This document shows, in pieces, positions 8,008 through 15,897 of a stretch of DNA of 33,139 bases (its first letter is position 1; every line of letters starts with the position of its first letter). The notes under the pieces were generated by a model. The model did not search any database. It was given only the letters and a program-made list of their open reading frames with translations, and was not told where the DNA came from. The position numbers were made by a program, and so were the translations under genes. Origin of the DNA: an uncultured Lachnospiraceae bacterium (GTDB lineage Bacteria; Bacillota; Clostridia; Lachnospirales; Lachnospiraceae); assembly GCA_905234525.1 (NCBI GenBank), contig CAJOIL010000036.1, forward strand, positions 31,182 through 64,320. The letters are read 5' to 3'.

Positions 8008-8191
8008 ATGGATATGCCAAGTGCATCAATGATTAACTCGAATAATGGTGTGTTACAGCAATTCGGTATTGCTATGCTTGGTAATCAGTGCTAATGAAGC
8101 AGCAATGCTTGCGTCGATGCCTGCACCGTCTCCTTCTTTGGAGAGCTTAGCTAATCCTAATGTTGGACAACATATCGATATTGGAGTTTAA
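8008..8191 (+). pseudogene. YjfB-like putative motility protein, frameshifted
   Basis: A strong ribosome site (GGGAGGAG) precedes ATG at 8008. The first frame gives MDMPSASMINSNNGVLQQFG-IAMLGNQC and stops at 8094. A second frame, shifted by one base, continues from about 8091 as ANEAAMLASMPAPSPSLESL, then ANPNVGQHIDIGV, and stops at 8191. Joined, they make a protein of about 60 residues that matches the YjfB family (PF14070): N-terminal MDI-like start, central helix and a C-terminal PNxGxxxDI signature. The disruption lies near CAGTGCTAAT (8087-8096). Family comparison suggests that about 8 bases are missing rather than one added. It is the only plus-strand gene recognised here. Either a genuine pseudogene or a sequence error. 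Confidence 0.75.
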
Positions 8192-8217
8192 TCCCAATCA
8201 TCAAACAGTATTTATTG

Positions 8218-8249
8218 ACACGTCGGCTACTAGCCGGCGTGTTGTATTT
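8218..8249 (+). terminator. Probable terminator of the yjfB remnant
   Basis: ACACGTCGGCTA pairs with TAGCCGGCGTGT (one T-G pair), followed by TGTATTT. The T run is short, so strength is uncertain. It may also serve the minus strand as a simple hairpin. Confidence 0.5.
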
Positions 8250-8256
8250 CCCATAT

Positions 8257-8386
8257 ACAGTCTCAGAACCAAGCACCTCTCCTCCAACCGGGCATTCGCC
8301 CAACGTTACCGGCAACAAGGGTTCCTCCCACTTCGTGGGGCCCTCCTTATTGCATATTCCGGAGAGGTCTTTGCTCCTCAGTCTTG
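8257..8386 (-). ncRNA. Candidate structured RNA, three-way junction, downstream of ridA
   Basis: This GC-rich, non-coding stretch starts 7 bases after the ridA stop. On the minus strand a closing helix joins ACCTCTCC (8368-8361) to GGAGAGGT (8282-8275), and pairing continues imperfectly outward for about 18 more bases. Inside, GCAATAAGG pairs with CCTTGTTGC around a CCCAC-GAA-GTGGG hairpin (8339-8327), and GGGC-GAAT-GCCC forms a second arm (8301-8290). A G-U pair in the second helix would be an A-C mismatch on the other strand, which slightly favours the minus strand. No promoter was found, so it may be a 3' UTR of ridA. It does not show the landmarks of tmRNA, RNase P RNA, SRP RNA or the common riboswitches. 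Confidence 0.35.
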
Positions 8387-8392
8387 ATTGCC

Positions 8393-8767
8393 TTACTTCT
8401 CCACTATCGCCTCAATCTCAAGCATTACGTCCTTCGGAAGTCGTGCTACCTCTACACAGCTTCTTGCAGGGTACGGCTCAGTGAAGTACTTAGCGTAAAC
8501 TTCATTAATGGCGCCAAAGTCGTTCATTTCCTTAATGAATACTGTTGTCTTAATGACCTTATCCATAGATGAACCGCTTGCTTCAATTAAGTTTTTAAGA
8601 TTGGAAAATGCTTGTTCAGCCTGTGCTACGCTGCCCTCAGGGATATCTCCTGTGGCAGGGTCTACAGGAATTACACCTGATGTGTAAACGATATTTCCCA
8701 TATCAATTGCTTGTGAGTAAGGGCCGATTGCTGCCGGTGCCTTATCTGTACTTATTACCTTCTTCAT
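8393..8767 (-). CDS. ridA: RidA family enamine/imine deaminase
   Basis: Small cytoplasmic protein (124 residues) that hydrolyses reactive enamines and imines made by PLP enzymes. It starts MKKVISTDKAPAAIGPYSQA and carries the family segments NIVYTSGVIPVDPATG, EQAFSNLKNLIEASGSSMDKV and the C-terminal RSCVEVARLPKDVMLEIEAI with the conserved Arg and Glu of the active site. An ATG at 8767 with AGGAG at a correct distance is preferred over an in-frame upstream start at 8809 that has no ribosome site. It follows cvfB by 48 bases and is probably the last gene of that run. A candidate structured RNA begins right after it. Confidence 0.93.
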   Translation of the reverse strand: MKKVISTDKAPAAIGPYSQAIDMGNIVYTSGVIPVDPATGDIPEGSVAQAEQAFSNLKNLIEASGSSMDKVIKTTVFIKEMNDFGAINEVYAKYFTEPYPARSCVEVARLPKDVMLEIEAIVEK

Positions 8768-8815
8768 GGTTAGTCTCCTTTCTGGTAAATGTATAAGTAA
8801 TAATATCAACTACAA

Positions 8816-9655
8816 CTATACCTTACGTATCTTCCCATCCTCAAGTGATATTATTCTCTGCTTATACAGTCGCCCGATTGCTCTCTTAAATGCGTTTTTG
8901 CTAAGACCTGTCTCGCGCTTTATGACCTCCGGCGAGGCCTTCTCCGTAAATGGAAGTACGCCGGCGTAACTGTCAATTAATTCAAGCAACATCTCAGCGT
9001 CTTCATCCATCTGCACATAAGCTTTATCTCTTGTTGTAACATCAAGCTTACCGTCTTCCTTGACGCCGGTAACACGTACATCGATGACATCACCGATTCG
9101 ATACATCGACGTGTCCTCATGCTTTGGAATCATGGCAGAATACTTGTCATCTATCGCTATAAATGTACCATAATCGTGTCCGAATTCATAGATGCGACCT
9201 GTTACTTCATCGCCGATTCCATAAGGTGCCCTTGTGCTGAGCAATCCGTATATACCCTTCATGCTTCCGCTTAGACGATTACTCTTATCAATATAGAGTC
9301 TGATTAATACTTCATCGCCTGCTTCAACGTGACCGACCATTTCCTTATATGGCAGGAAGAGGTCTTTTTCAAGTCCCCAGTCAAGAAATGCTCCGATTTT
9401 AGTTATCTCTTTGACTGTAAGCGGTACATATTCTCCGAGTGTTAACGGCGGCTTATTGACTGTTGCTATCATTCTGTCTTCCGAGTCACGATAGACAAAT
9501 ACCTCAAGCTCATCACCCACCTTAATACCGGCGGGCACTTGCTTCTTCGGAAGAAGAATTCTGTCTTCACCTTTATTCCTGTTAATTGCCAAATATACTC
9601 CGAAATCGACCTTCTTAACAACTATCAGCTTTTGTGTCTTGCCTAATTCAATCAT
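8816..9655 (-). CDS. cvfB: CvfB-type S1 RNA-binding protein
   Basis: A 279-residue RNA-binding regulator of the CvfB/YitL family. It contains successive S1-like beta-barrels: about 1-60 (KTQKLIVVKKVDFGVYLAI), 70-135 (ITKIGAFLDWGLEKDLFLPY) and 145-210 (GTFIAIDDKYSAMIPKHED), and ends with a winged-helix domain (SPEVIKRETGLSKNAFKRAI, then GRLYKQRIISLEDGKIRKV). This is the full domain order of CvfB, whose relatives affect virulence factor expression in Staphylococcus; its role here is unknown. The ribosome site (AGGA, 9 bases away) is weak. It begins 17 bases after the thioesterase stop, so it is likely in the same operon. Confidence 0.9.
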   Translation of the reverse strand: MIELGKTQKLIVVKKVDFGVYLAINRNKGEDRILLPKKQVPAGIKVGDELEVFVYRDSEDRMIATVNKPPLTLGEYVPLTVKEITKIGAFLDWGLEKDLFLPYKEMVGHVEAGDEVLIRLYIDKSNRLSGSMKGIYGLLSTRAPYGIGDEVTGRIYEFGHDYGTFIAIDDKYSAMIPKHEDTSMYRIGDVIDVRVTGVKEDGKLDVTTRDKAYVQMDEDAEMLLELIDSYAGVLPFTEKASPEVIKRETGLSKNAFKRAIGRLYKQRIISLEDGKIRKV

Positions 9656-9672
9656 GTATATTAGTCCTATTA

Positions 9673-10419
9673 TCAGTTTATACCGTCTATCTTGTCCAGG
9701 TCATACAGCATCTCAATAACGGCAAACTCTGTCTCATCATTATAAAGTACCGTCTGCATACCATTATCTATATCAGATGTGCTAACCTTAACAATATCAT
9801 CCTTGTATGCGACCTGCTTATAGCTTGCTCTTATGTATGAAATATCAGTATCATCAAGACATTCTGCTGCTGCCTCTATATATCTGGAATTATTCATATG
9901 ATGATTTGTATCAATGTGCATCTGTCTAACTCTAAATGAATAATCTGCTTCACCACCCGAAACCTTACTTAAAAGCTCATCGCATACAGGTATCTTACGC
10001 GATAACCATTTCCTCTGAATAGGGCTTTTCGATGTGAAGCCATCAGCCATATCATCAGGCACATTTGCCGGCTTAAGAGTCTTCAGATTCATAAGAACCC
10101 ACATGGAATCCGCTTCAACCAGCCTCTCGCCATCAGTTGTATCTATAGAAAAGTTACGAAATCCCATCATGCCACGGAAGCGATAGGCCCATGTATTAAT
10201 GACAATATCCTGACCGAGAATCGGTCTCTTATTGATTCTAATCTGCCATTCCGTGATATACCAACCCAAATCATTGTCATTAAGTCGATTAAGGTCATAA
10301 TCAATCGCTATAGAATCGAACATGGCACAATCAGTCATATAGCGCATAACAGCCGCTATTGACATCATTCCGTCTTCATCTACTTCACTGTATCTCACTC
10401 TTGATGTAAAAGAATACAT
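9673..10419 (-). CDS. Acyl-ACP thioesterase (FatA/FatB family)
   Basis: A 248-residue double hot-dog enzyme that releases fatty acids from acyl carrier protein. The N-terminal hot-dog starts FTSRVRYSEVDEDGMMSIAA and includes WYITEWQIRINKRPILGQDI. The C-terminal hot-dog holds the catalytic segment DTNHHMNNSRYIE, with the Asn and His expected for PF01643 enzymes. Bacterial members are about this length. AGAGGAAA lies before the ATG. It sits between a membrane acyltransferase and cvfB with short gaps. The chain length it prefers cannot be read from sequence. Confidence 0.92.
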   Translation of the reverse strand: MYSFTSRVRYSEVDEDGMMSIAAVMRYMTDCAMFDSIAIDYDLNRLNDNDLGWYITEWQIRINKRPILGQDIVINTWAYRFRGMMGFRNFSIDTTDGERLVEADSMWVLMNLKTLKPANVPDDMADGFTSKSPIQRKWLSRKIPVCDELLSKVSGGEADYSFRVRQMHIDTNHHMNNSRYIEAAAECLDDTDISYIRASYKQVAYKDDIVKVSTSDIDNGMQTVLYNDETEFAVIEMLYDLDKIDGIN

Positions 10420-10470
10420 ATATTATTTCCTCTCAAAAATATCGTTTAGTTAAATGTAATTAGTTGTTAT

Positions 10471-11520
10471 TTAGGCTTCTGCCCTCTTGGGAATCATTTT
10501 AATTAATCCTATCAATTTACCCGAAAGATATTTTACAACAAAAGCAAATACTGCAATTAATACAACACATAAAACAACTGCCGTTAAATAATCAGCGTTA
10601 CTTAATTCAGCGTTATCAAATCTTGCAGACACTTCATTAATAACAACATGATGAATCAAAAATATACAATATGAGTATTTACTGATTGTTGTAACAACCT
10701 TATCAACAGCCATATTCTTCATTATAAAGTTTAACTGAGCTATAAAATAAAATGTTGATATTGCAACTAAGTTAACAACCAACGAAAGTCCAACAATCCC
10801 ATCCACCTTAACAAGAACAAAAGTAACTATTACCGCGATACTGATAATAAACGCAATTATACGTGGCTTATTGTTGCGCCATGTAGTATTACGATTTTCA
10901 TTTAATACAACATATTTCGCATAGTATATACCAAATGCAACCTCAACTATTTGAAATACAGGATGCCTGAGAAACATCATTTCTCCCGAATATGTAAAAA
11001 CGAAAATCAAAAAAACAACCAGTATTATTGCCCATGCTATCTTAGGTATTTTATCTATTAACCACTTAAGTATCGGAAAGAAACAATACACTATTACTAT
11101 CGTGCCGACATACCACTCACCCACCATATAAAAGGTAGGAATCTTATATGCAAACATACCGTCCATGCCAAATACAGACAGGAGTATATTTACCTTGGGT
11201 ACGTCTTGAGGAATACCTCCGTTTTTCCAGAACATATATAAAAACACAATGATATAAGCTACCCAAAAAGCCGGATAAATAGCCAAAAAACGCTTATAAA
11301 TATAATTTCCGATTTTGAAATGCGATTGCTTTGAAGTGGAAATATAAAGTGATGCACCTGAAAGAATAAAAAAAGCACCAACCGCTATCATTCCCAAGTC
11401 AACACTTGAAGACTCGATATGCGAAACAAGCGGTCTGCCATCAATCTCAAAATGAAATACTACAATGAGTATACATGCAACACATCTAACTAAATCAAGA
11501 CTCTTATCTCGCTTTATCAT
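10471..11520 (-). CDS. Acyltransferase family 3 membrane protein
   Basis: A 349-residue integral membrane acyltransferase (PF01757 type) that likely transfers acetyl or another acyl group to a surface sugar or lipid. The start is the ATG at 11520 (MIKRDKSLDLVRCVACILIV), which has GGGAGG in place; a longer in-frame start at 11574 would run into the tRNA terminator and is rejected. The N-terminal motif RDKSLDLVR...VVFHFE with its conserved Arg and His is characteristic. About ten membrane segments follow, including SVDLGMIAVGAFFILSGASL. The thioesterase gene lies 51 bases downstream, which might hint at lipid-linked chemistry, but the substrate is unknown. Confidence 0.88.
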   Translation of the reverse strand: MIKRDKSLDLVRCVACILIVVFHFEIDGRPLVSHIESSSVDLGMIAVGAFFILSGASLYISTSKQSHFKIGNYIYKRFLAIYPAFWVAYIIVFLYMFWKNGGIPQDVPKVNILLSVFGMDGMFAYKIPTFYMVGEWYVGTIVIVYCFFPILKWLIDKIPKIAWAIILVVFLIFVFTYSGEMMFLRHPVFQIVEVAFGIYYAKYVVLNENRNTTWRNNKPRIIAFIISIAVIVTFVLVKVDGIVGLSLVVNLVAISTFYFIAQLNFIMKNMAVDKVVTTISKYSYCIFLIHHVVINEVSARFDNAELSNADYLTAVVLCVVLIAVFAFVVKYLSGKLIGLIKMIPKRAEA

Positions 11521-11573
11521 GATATCCTCCCATAAAACATACTTACAAATAGCATTTTTAAATAATACTATCA

Positions 11574-11600
11574 TAAAAAAGAGTGACAGGCGCCACTCTT
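11574..11600 (-). terminator. Terminator of the tRNA-Gln unit
   Basis: Minus strand AAGAGTG (11600-11594), 8-base loop, CACTCTT (11585-11579), continuing in T residues to 11574. It follows the tRNA by about 20 bases. Confidence 0.88.
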
Positions 11601-11620
11601 CTTAAAAAAATATGCTTACA

Positions 11621-11692
11621 CTGGCCCACAAGGATTCGAACCTTGAAATGACGGAGTCAGAGTCCGTTGCCTTACCATTTGGCGATGGGCCA
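11621..11692 (-). tRNA. tRNA-Gln (anticodon CTG)
   Basis: Seventy-two bases fold as a full cloverleaf: acceptor TGGCCCA/TGGGCCA with discriminator G, anticodon stem ACGGA/TCCGT around loop CTCTGAC, so the anticodon is CTG, and the T arm AAGGTTCGAATCCTT. The CCA end is not encoded. The first base U and the pattern match glutamine tRNAs. It has its own promoter and terminator. Confidence 0.95.
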
Positions 11693-11696
11693 CTAT

Positions 11697-11711
11697 GCGT
11701 TGTTACAACGC
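11697..11711 (-). other. Hairpin in the tRNA 5' leader
   Basis: GCGTTG-TAA-CAACGC, a perfect 6-bp stem between the expected transcription start and the 5' end of tRNA-Gln. It could affect RNase P processing. Confidence 0.5.
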
Positions 11712-11715
11712 TGTA

Positions 11716-11744
11716 ATTATACAAAATGCACTGTATAAAGTCAA
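11716..11744 (-). promoter_or_regulatory. Promoter of tRNA-Gln
   Basis: Minus strand TTGACT (11744-11739), 17-base spacer, TATAAT (11721-11716). Near-consensus, as expected for a stable RNA gene. Confidence 0.88.
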
Positions 11745-11766
11745 TATTTTTTTCATAATGAGTCTC

Positions 11767-11874
11767 GCGCGACAGGGGGACGGGTTCCTTGCGCGACAGG
11801 GGGACGGGTTCCTTGTCGCGCACGTTTTAGATCAGTACAATTCTCGCGACAAGGAACCCGTCCCCCTGTCGCGC
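11767..11874. repeat. REP-like GC-rich repeat cluster: two direct copies and one inverted copy
   Basis: The unit begins GCGCGACAGGGGGACGGG and is 24-30 bases long. Copies one (11767-11790) and two (11791-11814) are identical and back to back; copy two extends to 11820 with GTCGCG. A 30-base perfect inverted copy lies at 11845-11874 after a 24-base gap. Each full unit is itself bounded by CGCGACA/TGTCGCG. The last copy touches the glpK stop codon. Units of this GGGGGACGGTT type are dispersed in many Firmicutes genomes and resemble REP sequences moved by RAYT (Y1-type) transposases; that assignment is from memory. Confidence 0.8.
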
Positions 11875-13409
11875 TATTCCTCATCCTTCGCCCAACCATA
11901 AGCATACTTAACAGCCTTGTTCCAACCCTTGTACAGCTTAGTACGCTTGTCAGGCTCCATAGCCGGAGAGAATTTCGTTGCATCTCCCTTTAGCGAACGC
12001 AGCTCATCCATATCCTTCCAAAAGCCAACCGCAAGACCCGCAAGATATGCGGCACCCATAGCAGTAGCTTCAACATTGGTAGGTCTTGCAACCACCTGTT
12101 CAAGCATATCGGATTGAAATTGCATCAAGAAATCATTATTGCTTGCACCACCATCTACCCTAATATGCGTAAATTCAAGACCGGAATCCTCCTTCATGGC
12201 ACGAGTAACATCAAGTACCTGATATGCAATCGACTCTAAGGTCGCTCTTATAATATGACTCTTGGTTGTACCTCTTGTAATACCAACAATCGTACCGCGA
12301 GCATACTGGTCCCAATGCGGTGCTCCAAGACCGGTAAAAGCCGGAACCACATAGCATCCGCCCGAGTCGGGTGATTTGGTGGCCAAATATTCCGAATCAA
12401 ATGAATCATCTATTAAATGCATACTGTCTCTTAACCACTGAATGGCGGCACCGGCAACGAAGATTGAACCCTCAAGCGAATATGTAACCTTGCCGTCAAG
12501 TCCCCAAGCAATAGTTGTAACAAGTCCATTATCAGATGAAACTATGCGCTCGGAAGTATTCATAAGGATAAAGCAACCTGTTCCGTACGTAATCTTGGCA
12601 TCGCCTTCATCAAAGCAGTGCTGACCGAATAAAGATGCTTGCTGGTCACCGATAACAGATGCAATCGGCACCTTACTGCTTCCTGCGATTTGGTCATATT
12701 CAAGATAACCGTATACTTCGGAGCTTGCCTTAACCTCAGGTAGCATCGAGCGCGGTATATCGAGCTCCTTTAATATATCATCATCCCACTTAAGTGTATT
12801 GATATTAAAAAGCATTGTACGACTTGCATTGGAATAATCGGTTATATGAACATTTCCCGCAGTAATGTTATATACAATCCACGTATCGACTGTACCAAAT
12901 AACAAGTCTCCATTCTCAGCCTTCTCTCTTGCACCCTCTACATTATCAAGTATCCACTTAATCTTAGTTGCAGAGAAGTAAGCATCCGGTCTGAGTCCCG
13001 TCTTGCTTCTTATCTTATCATCAAGCCCGCGAGCAATCAAATCGTCCGCAATGTCCGCCGTACGACGACATTGCCACACAATCGCGTTATATACAGGCTC
13101 GCCCGTGTTCTTATCCCACACAATAGTTGTCTCACGTTGGTTAGCAACACCGATTGAGGCAATATTATCTGCTGTTGCCTTAATACGTGTAAGCGCTTCC
13201 ATGATTACACCGAGAAGTGCCGACAACAGCTCTTCCGGATCCTGCTCAACCCATCCGGGCTCGGGATAGAATTGCATCGTCTCCTTTTGCGCCATAGAGC
13301 ACACCTTACCATCATGATTATATAGAATTGCCCTAACACTGGTTGTTCCCGCATCAAGGACAAGTACGTATTTGTTAGGATTCAATTTATGCTTTTTGTC
13401 TACACTCAT
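11874..13409 (-). CDS. glpK: Glycerol kinase
   Basis: Phosphorylates glycerol to sn-glycerol-3-phosphate with ATP. The 511 residues form an FGGY kinase: N-terminal [18 protein letters not shown], the glycerol-binding region [20 protein letters not shown] and WQCRRT, the ATP-site segment [13 protein letters not shown], and C-terminal [18 protein letters not shown]. The ATG at 13409 is chosen because GGAGA lies 7 bases upstream; a TTG two codons earlier is less likely. No glycerol facilitator or glpD is nearby; instead it is last in a run with the homoserine-kinase-like mutase 55 bases upstream. Its stop codon is joined directly to a REP-like repeat. With gldA and dhaKL it gives the cell a second entry for glycerol. 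Confidence 0.96.
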   Translation of the reverse strand: MSVDKKHKLNPNKYVLVLDAGTTSVRAILYNHDGKVCSMAQKETMQFYPEPGWVEQDPEELLSALLGVIMEALTRIKATADNIASIGVANQRETTIVWDKNTGEPVYNAIVWQCRRTADIADDLIARGLDDKIRSKTGLRPDAYFSATKIKWILDNVEGAREKAENGDLLFGTVDTWIVYNITAGNVHITDYSNASRTMLFNINTLKWDDDILKELDIPRSMLPEVKASSEVYGYLEYDQIAGSSKVPIASVIGDQQASLFGQHCFDEGDAKITYGTGCFILMNTSERIVSSDNGLVTTIAWGLDGKVTYSLEGSIFVAGAAIQWLRDSMHLIDDSFDSEYLATKSPDSGGCYVVPAFTGLGAPHWDQYARGTIVGITRGTTKSHIIRATLESIAYQVLDVTRAMKEDSGLEFTHIRVDGGASNNDFLMQFQSDMLEQVVARPTNVEATAMGAAYLAGLAVGFWKDMDELRSLKGDATKFSPAMEPDKRTKLYKGWNKAVKYAYGWAKDEE

Positions 13410-13464
13410 TATCAATCTCCGCTAATTTGGCTGACGACTATATCAATAGTGGGTCACATAACTT

Positions 13465-14673
13465 CTATATCTCTAACAGCTTATCTATTAAGCGATACCC
13501 ATTCTCTTCGAATATACCGCTATCCTTGCCACCCTTCTCACTATATGGTAAATGTTCATCAGATGACAAATCCTTGGAACTGTCGAAAAGCATATACGGA
13601 ATCGGCTCATCAGTATGTGTTCTAATCTCAACAGGTGTCGGATGATCCGGCATAATAAGCAATCTGATATCTTCACCTGCTGCCGTTACACCCTCATATA
13701 TAGGCTTGATGATTCGTGAATCAAGATTCTCAATCGACTTAATCTTACGCTCGTAGCTTCCTTGATGTCCCATCTCATCAGGTGCCTCAACATGCACATA
13801 TACAAAGTCTGAGCCCTGGTTGACTAACGTATCAACTGCTGCATTTGCCTTGCCTTCATAGTTAGTCTCAAGACCGCCTGTAGCTCCTTCAACCAATATA
13901 ACCTTCATCTTGGCACCTACCGCAATTCCCTTAAGCAAGTCAACCGCTGATATCATTGCACCTGTTCTATGAGTCTTGCCCTCGAAAGAAGTAAGTGCAG
14001 GTCTCGTACCCGCTCCCCAGAACCAAAGTGAATTTGCAGGATTAAGACCTTTTCTTTTGCGCTCTATGTTAATAGGATGATTAACTAAAATATCATAGCT
14101 TCTAACCATCATATCTCGAAGCACTTCATCCTGTGGCAGCTTATCGCCTACAACCTGTCCTAAGACATCATGCGGCTGTACAAGTGGCATAACCGTGCCC
14201 TTATCAATTATCAGCAAATGTCTGTAGCTTGTACCTACATAGAACTTATAGCCTTCCTTCTCAAGCTCCTTCTTACAAGCATCCAAAAGAACCGCTGCAT
14301 CCTCTGTTGATATCTCGGAAGATGAATGATCGATTATTGTACGGTCCTCATATCTGTCCTCTTCCTCGGTCAATGTAACGATATTACATCTGAGCGCCAC
14401 ATCGGTCGGCTTCATGTCAACACCGATACTAAGCGCTTCAAGAGGACTTCTTCCGGAATAATATTCTCTTGGGTTATAGCCAAGCACTGACAAATTAGCT
14501 GTATCAGAGCCCGGGCTCATCCCCTCGGGAACGGTTCTCACAAGTCCGATTTCTGCTGTCTTACTTAGCTTATCCATCATAGGAGTATTGGCATATTCAA
14601 GCGGTGTCTTACCACCAAGCTCCTCAATCGGCCAATCAGCCATGCCATCTCCGAGTATTACTGCGTATTTCAT
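13465..14673 (-). CDS. Proposed homoserine kinase / cofactor-independent phosphoglycerate mutase, archaeal type
   Basis: A 402-residue alkaline-phosphatase-superfamily enzyme. It starts MKYAVILGDGMADWPIEELG and has the metal-binding Asp in GDGMAD, the SPGSDTANLSVLGYNP segment with the phospho-accepting Ser, and metal ligands in HVEAPDEMGHQG, MPDHPTP and RTHTDEP. This is the ApgM-like branch; members beside threonine genes are annotated as proposed homoserine kinase (TIGR02535-type). Here hom lies 41 bases upstream, so a role in threonine synthesis is the likely one, though mutase activity cannot be excluded. The ATG at 14673 with AAGGAG is preferred over one nine codons earlier. Confidence 0.85.
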   Translation of the reverse strand: MKYAVILGDGMADWPIEELGGKTPLEYANTPMMDKLSKTAEIGLVRTVPEGMSPGSDTANLSVLGYNPREYYSGRSPLEALSIGVDMKPTDVALRCNIVTLTEEEDRYEDRTIIDHSSSEISTEDAAVLLDACKKELEKEGYKFYVGTSYRHLLIIDKGTVMPLVQPHDVLGQVVGDKLPQDEVLRDMMVRSYDILVNHPINIERKRKGLNPANSLWFWGAGTRPALTSFEGKTHRTGAMISAVDLLKGIAVGAKMKVILVEGATGGLETNYEGKANAAVDTLVNQGSDFVYVHVEAPDEMGHQGSYERKIKSIENLDSRIIKPIYEGVTAAGEDIRLLIMPDHPTPVEIRTHTDEPIPYMLFDSSKDLSSDEHLPYSEKGGKDSGIFEENGYRLIDKLLEI

Positions 14674-14714
14674 CTGTATATGCTCCTTATGTCTAAACAC
14701 ACATTTACAAGTAA

Positions 14715-15864
14715 TTATCTGACACGAATCATCTTAATAACATCAAGACCCGACGACTTGGTATTATAATCAGCCTCAGACATAACATCTGTTACAAATC
14801 CAATCTCGCCGTCTACGATTCCTTCTACAAACTGTACATCGCCAAATGCCTTCTTAACATCATCCTTGCCGGACTTAGTTCTTACGAAAAATGCACTCTT
14901 CACAACCGATGCATCTGCAAGCTCAAGCTTCTCCGGTCTCCATTCAAGCGGAATATTCTCATCCTTGTGACGAGCCATCTCTACGATATCGCCAACCACT
15001 GCTGATGCTGTCGGAAGCGAACCGGCACCTGAGCCGTAGAACATACCGTCGCCAAGCATATTACCGTGAACAAATATCGCATTGAATACATCATCTACCG
15101 CATAAAGTGGATGCTCGGGTGGCAGCATATACGGCGCAACCCTTGCAACATATGTATCACCTGTAGCTGTTGATGTGGCAAGAAGCTTAATTTTGCGATT
15201 AACAGCATTGGCATACTTAATATCATCTGCTGTAATCTGACTGATTCCCTCTGTAGGAATATCTGTATATTCAACCTGCTGACCACAAATAAGAGATGTA
15301 AGAATCGCAATCTTACGCTGTCAGCTGTAGGGTCCTTCTCAGCGTATCCGAGCTCCTGTGCCTCCTTAAGCACATCAGCGAAATCGCTTCCGTCCTCTGT
15401 CATCTTAGTCATGATATAATTAGTTGTACCATTAACGATACCAGAGATTTCCTCGATTATATCTCCAGTTAAGCACTCTAGAATTGGACGAATAATTGGG
15501 ATTCCGCCACCAACCGATGCTTCGAACAGAAAGTTAACATTATGCTCTCTTGCAGTCTTAATTAGGTCGGCACCCTTATCGGCAACAAGTGCCTTATTAC
15601 TGGTGGTAACGTGCTTACCGGCCTCAAGCATTGCTTTGACAAATGTGTAAGCAGGCTCTACTCCACATCGGGATCTTCTGCTATTATCTTATAATCATTG
15701 ACAACCAACTTTTCCCATGGCTCACTGGGGAACTCTCTTCTGTCAAGGACATATTTAACATCTAAGTTAAATCCTACTCTCTTAGCTATTACCTTAGCAT
15801 TGGTTGTAAGCACCTTATACACTCCGGAACCGATTGTTCCAAATCCCATTATTGCTACGTTCAT
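14715..15864 (-). pseudogene. hom: Homoserine dehydrogenase, broken by two out-of-frame deletions
   Basis: Three frames together spell one homoserine dehydrogenase. Part 1 (15864-15658): MNVAIMGFGTIGSGVYKVL to EDPDVE then stop; the NAD(P) motif GFGTIGSG is intact. Part 2 (about 15652-15320): EPAYTFVKAMLEAGKHVTTS to AEKDPTAD. Part 3 (from about 15319 to 14715): RKIAILTSLICGQQVEY through an ACT-like C-terminal region to MIRVR. Between parts 1 and 2 the usual IVVExxGGV segment is missing (about 25 bases); between parts 2 and 3 the usual VEGxDAC segment is missing (about 19 bases). Both losses change the frame. Everything else is well conserved. Either recent decay, which would cost threonine and methionine synthesis, or a sequence artefact. 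Confidence 0.85.
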
Positions 15865-15897
15865 AATCGTTGCTCCTTCCGGGCTACGCCCTATAAA

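Noticed and set aside
8218-8249. TTGACA at 8215-8220 as promoter of the candidate RNA on the plus strand
   Set aside because: No -10 element at 16-18 bases; the sequence is part of a hairpin.
8160-8572. Plus-strand open frames across the ridA 3' region
   Set aside because: They lack ribosome sites, overlap ridA and the candidate RNA, and resemble no protein.
11521-11574. N-terminal extension of the acyltransferase to an ATG at 11574
   Set aside because: It would begin inside the T tract of the tRNA terminator and has no ribosome site, whereas ATG 11520 has GGGAGG.
11767-11874. Possible CRISPR array because of direct 24-base repeats
   Set aside because: Copies one and two have no spacer between them, the third is inverted, and no cas genes are present.
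11602-11983. Open frames on both strands across the REP-like cluster, with repeated EPVPLS or GTRPPV peptides
   Set aside because: The peptides are only the translation of the direct and inverted DNA repeats, and the frames run across the tRNA and the end of glpK.
14715-15864. Programmed frameshifting in hom
   Set aside because: Conserved residues are missing at both junctions, which a shift of the ribosome could not restore; no slippery heptamer was seen.
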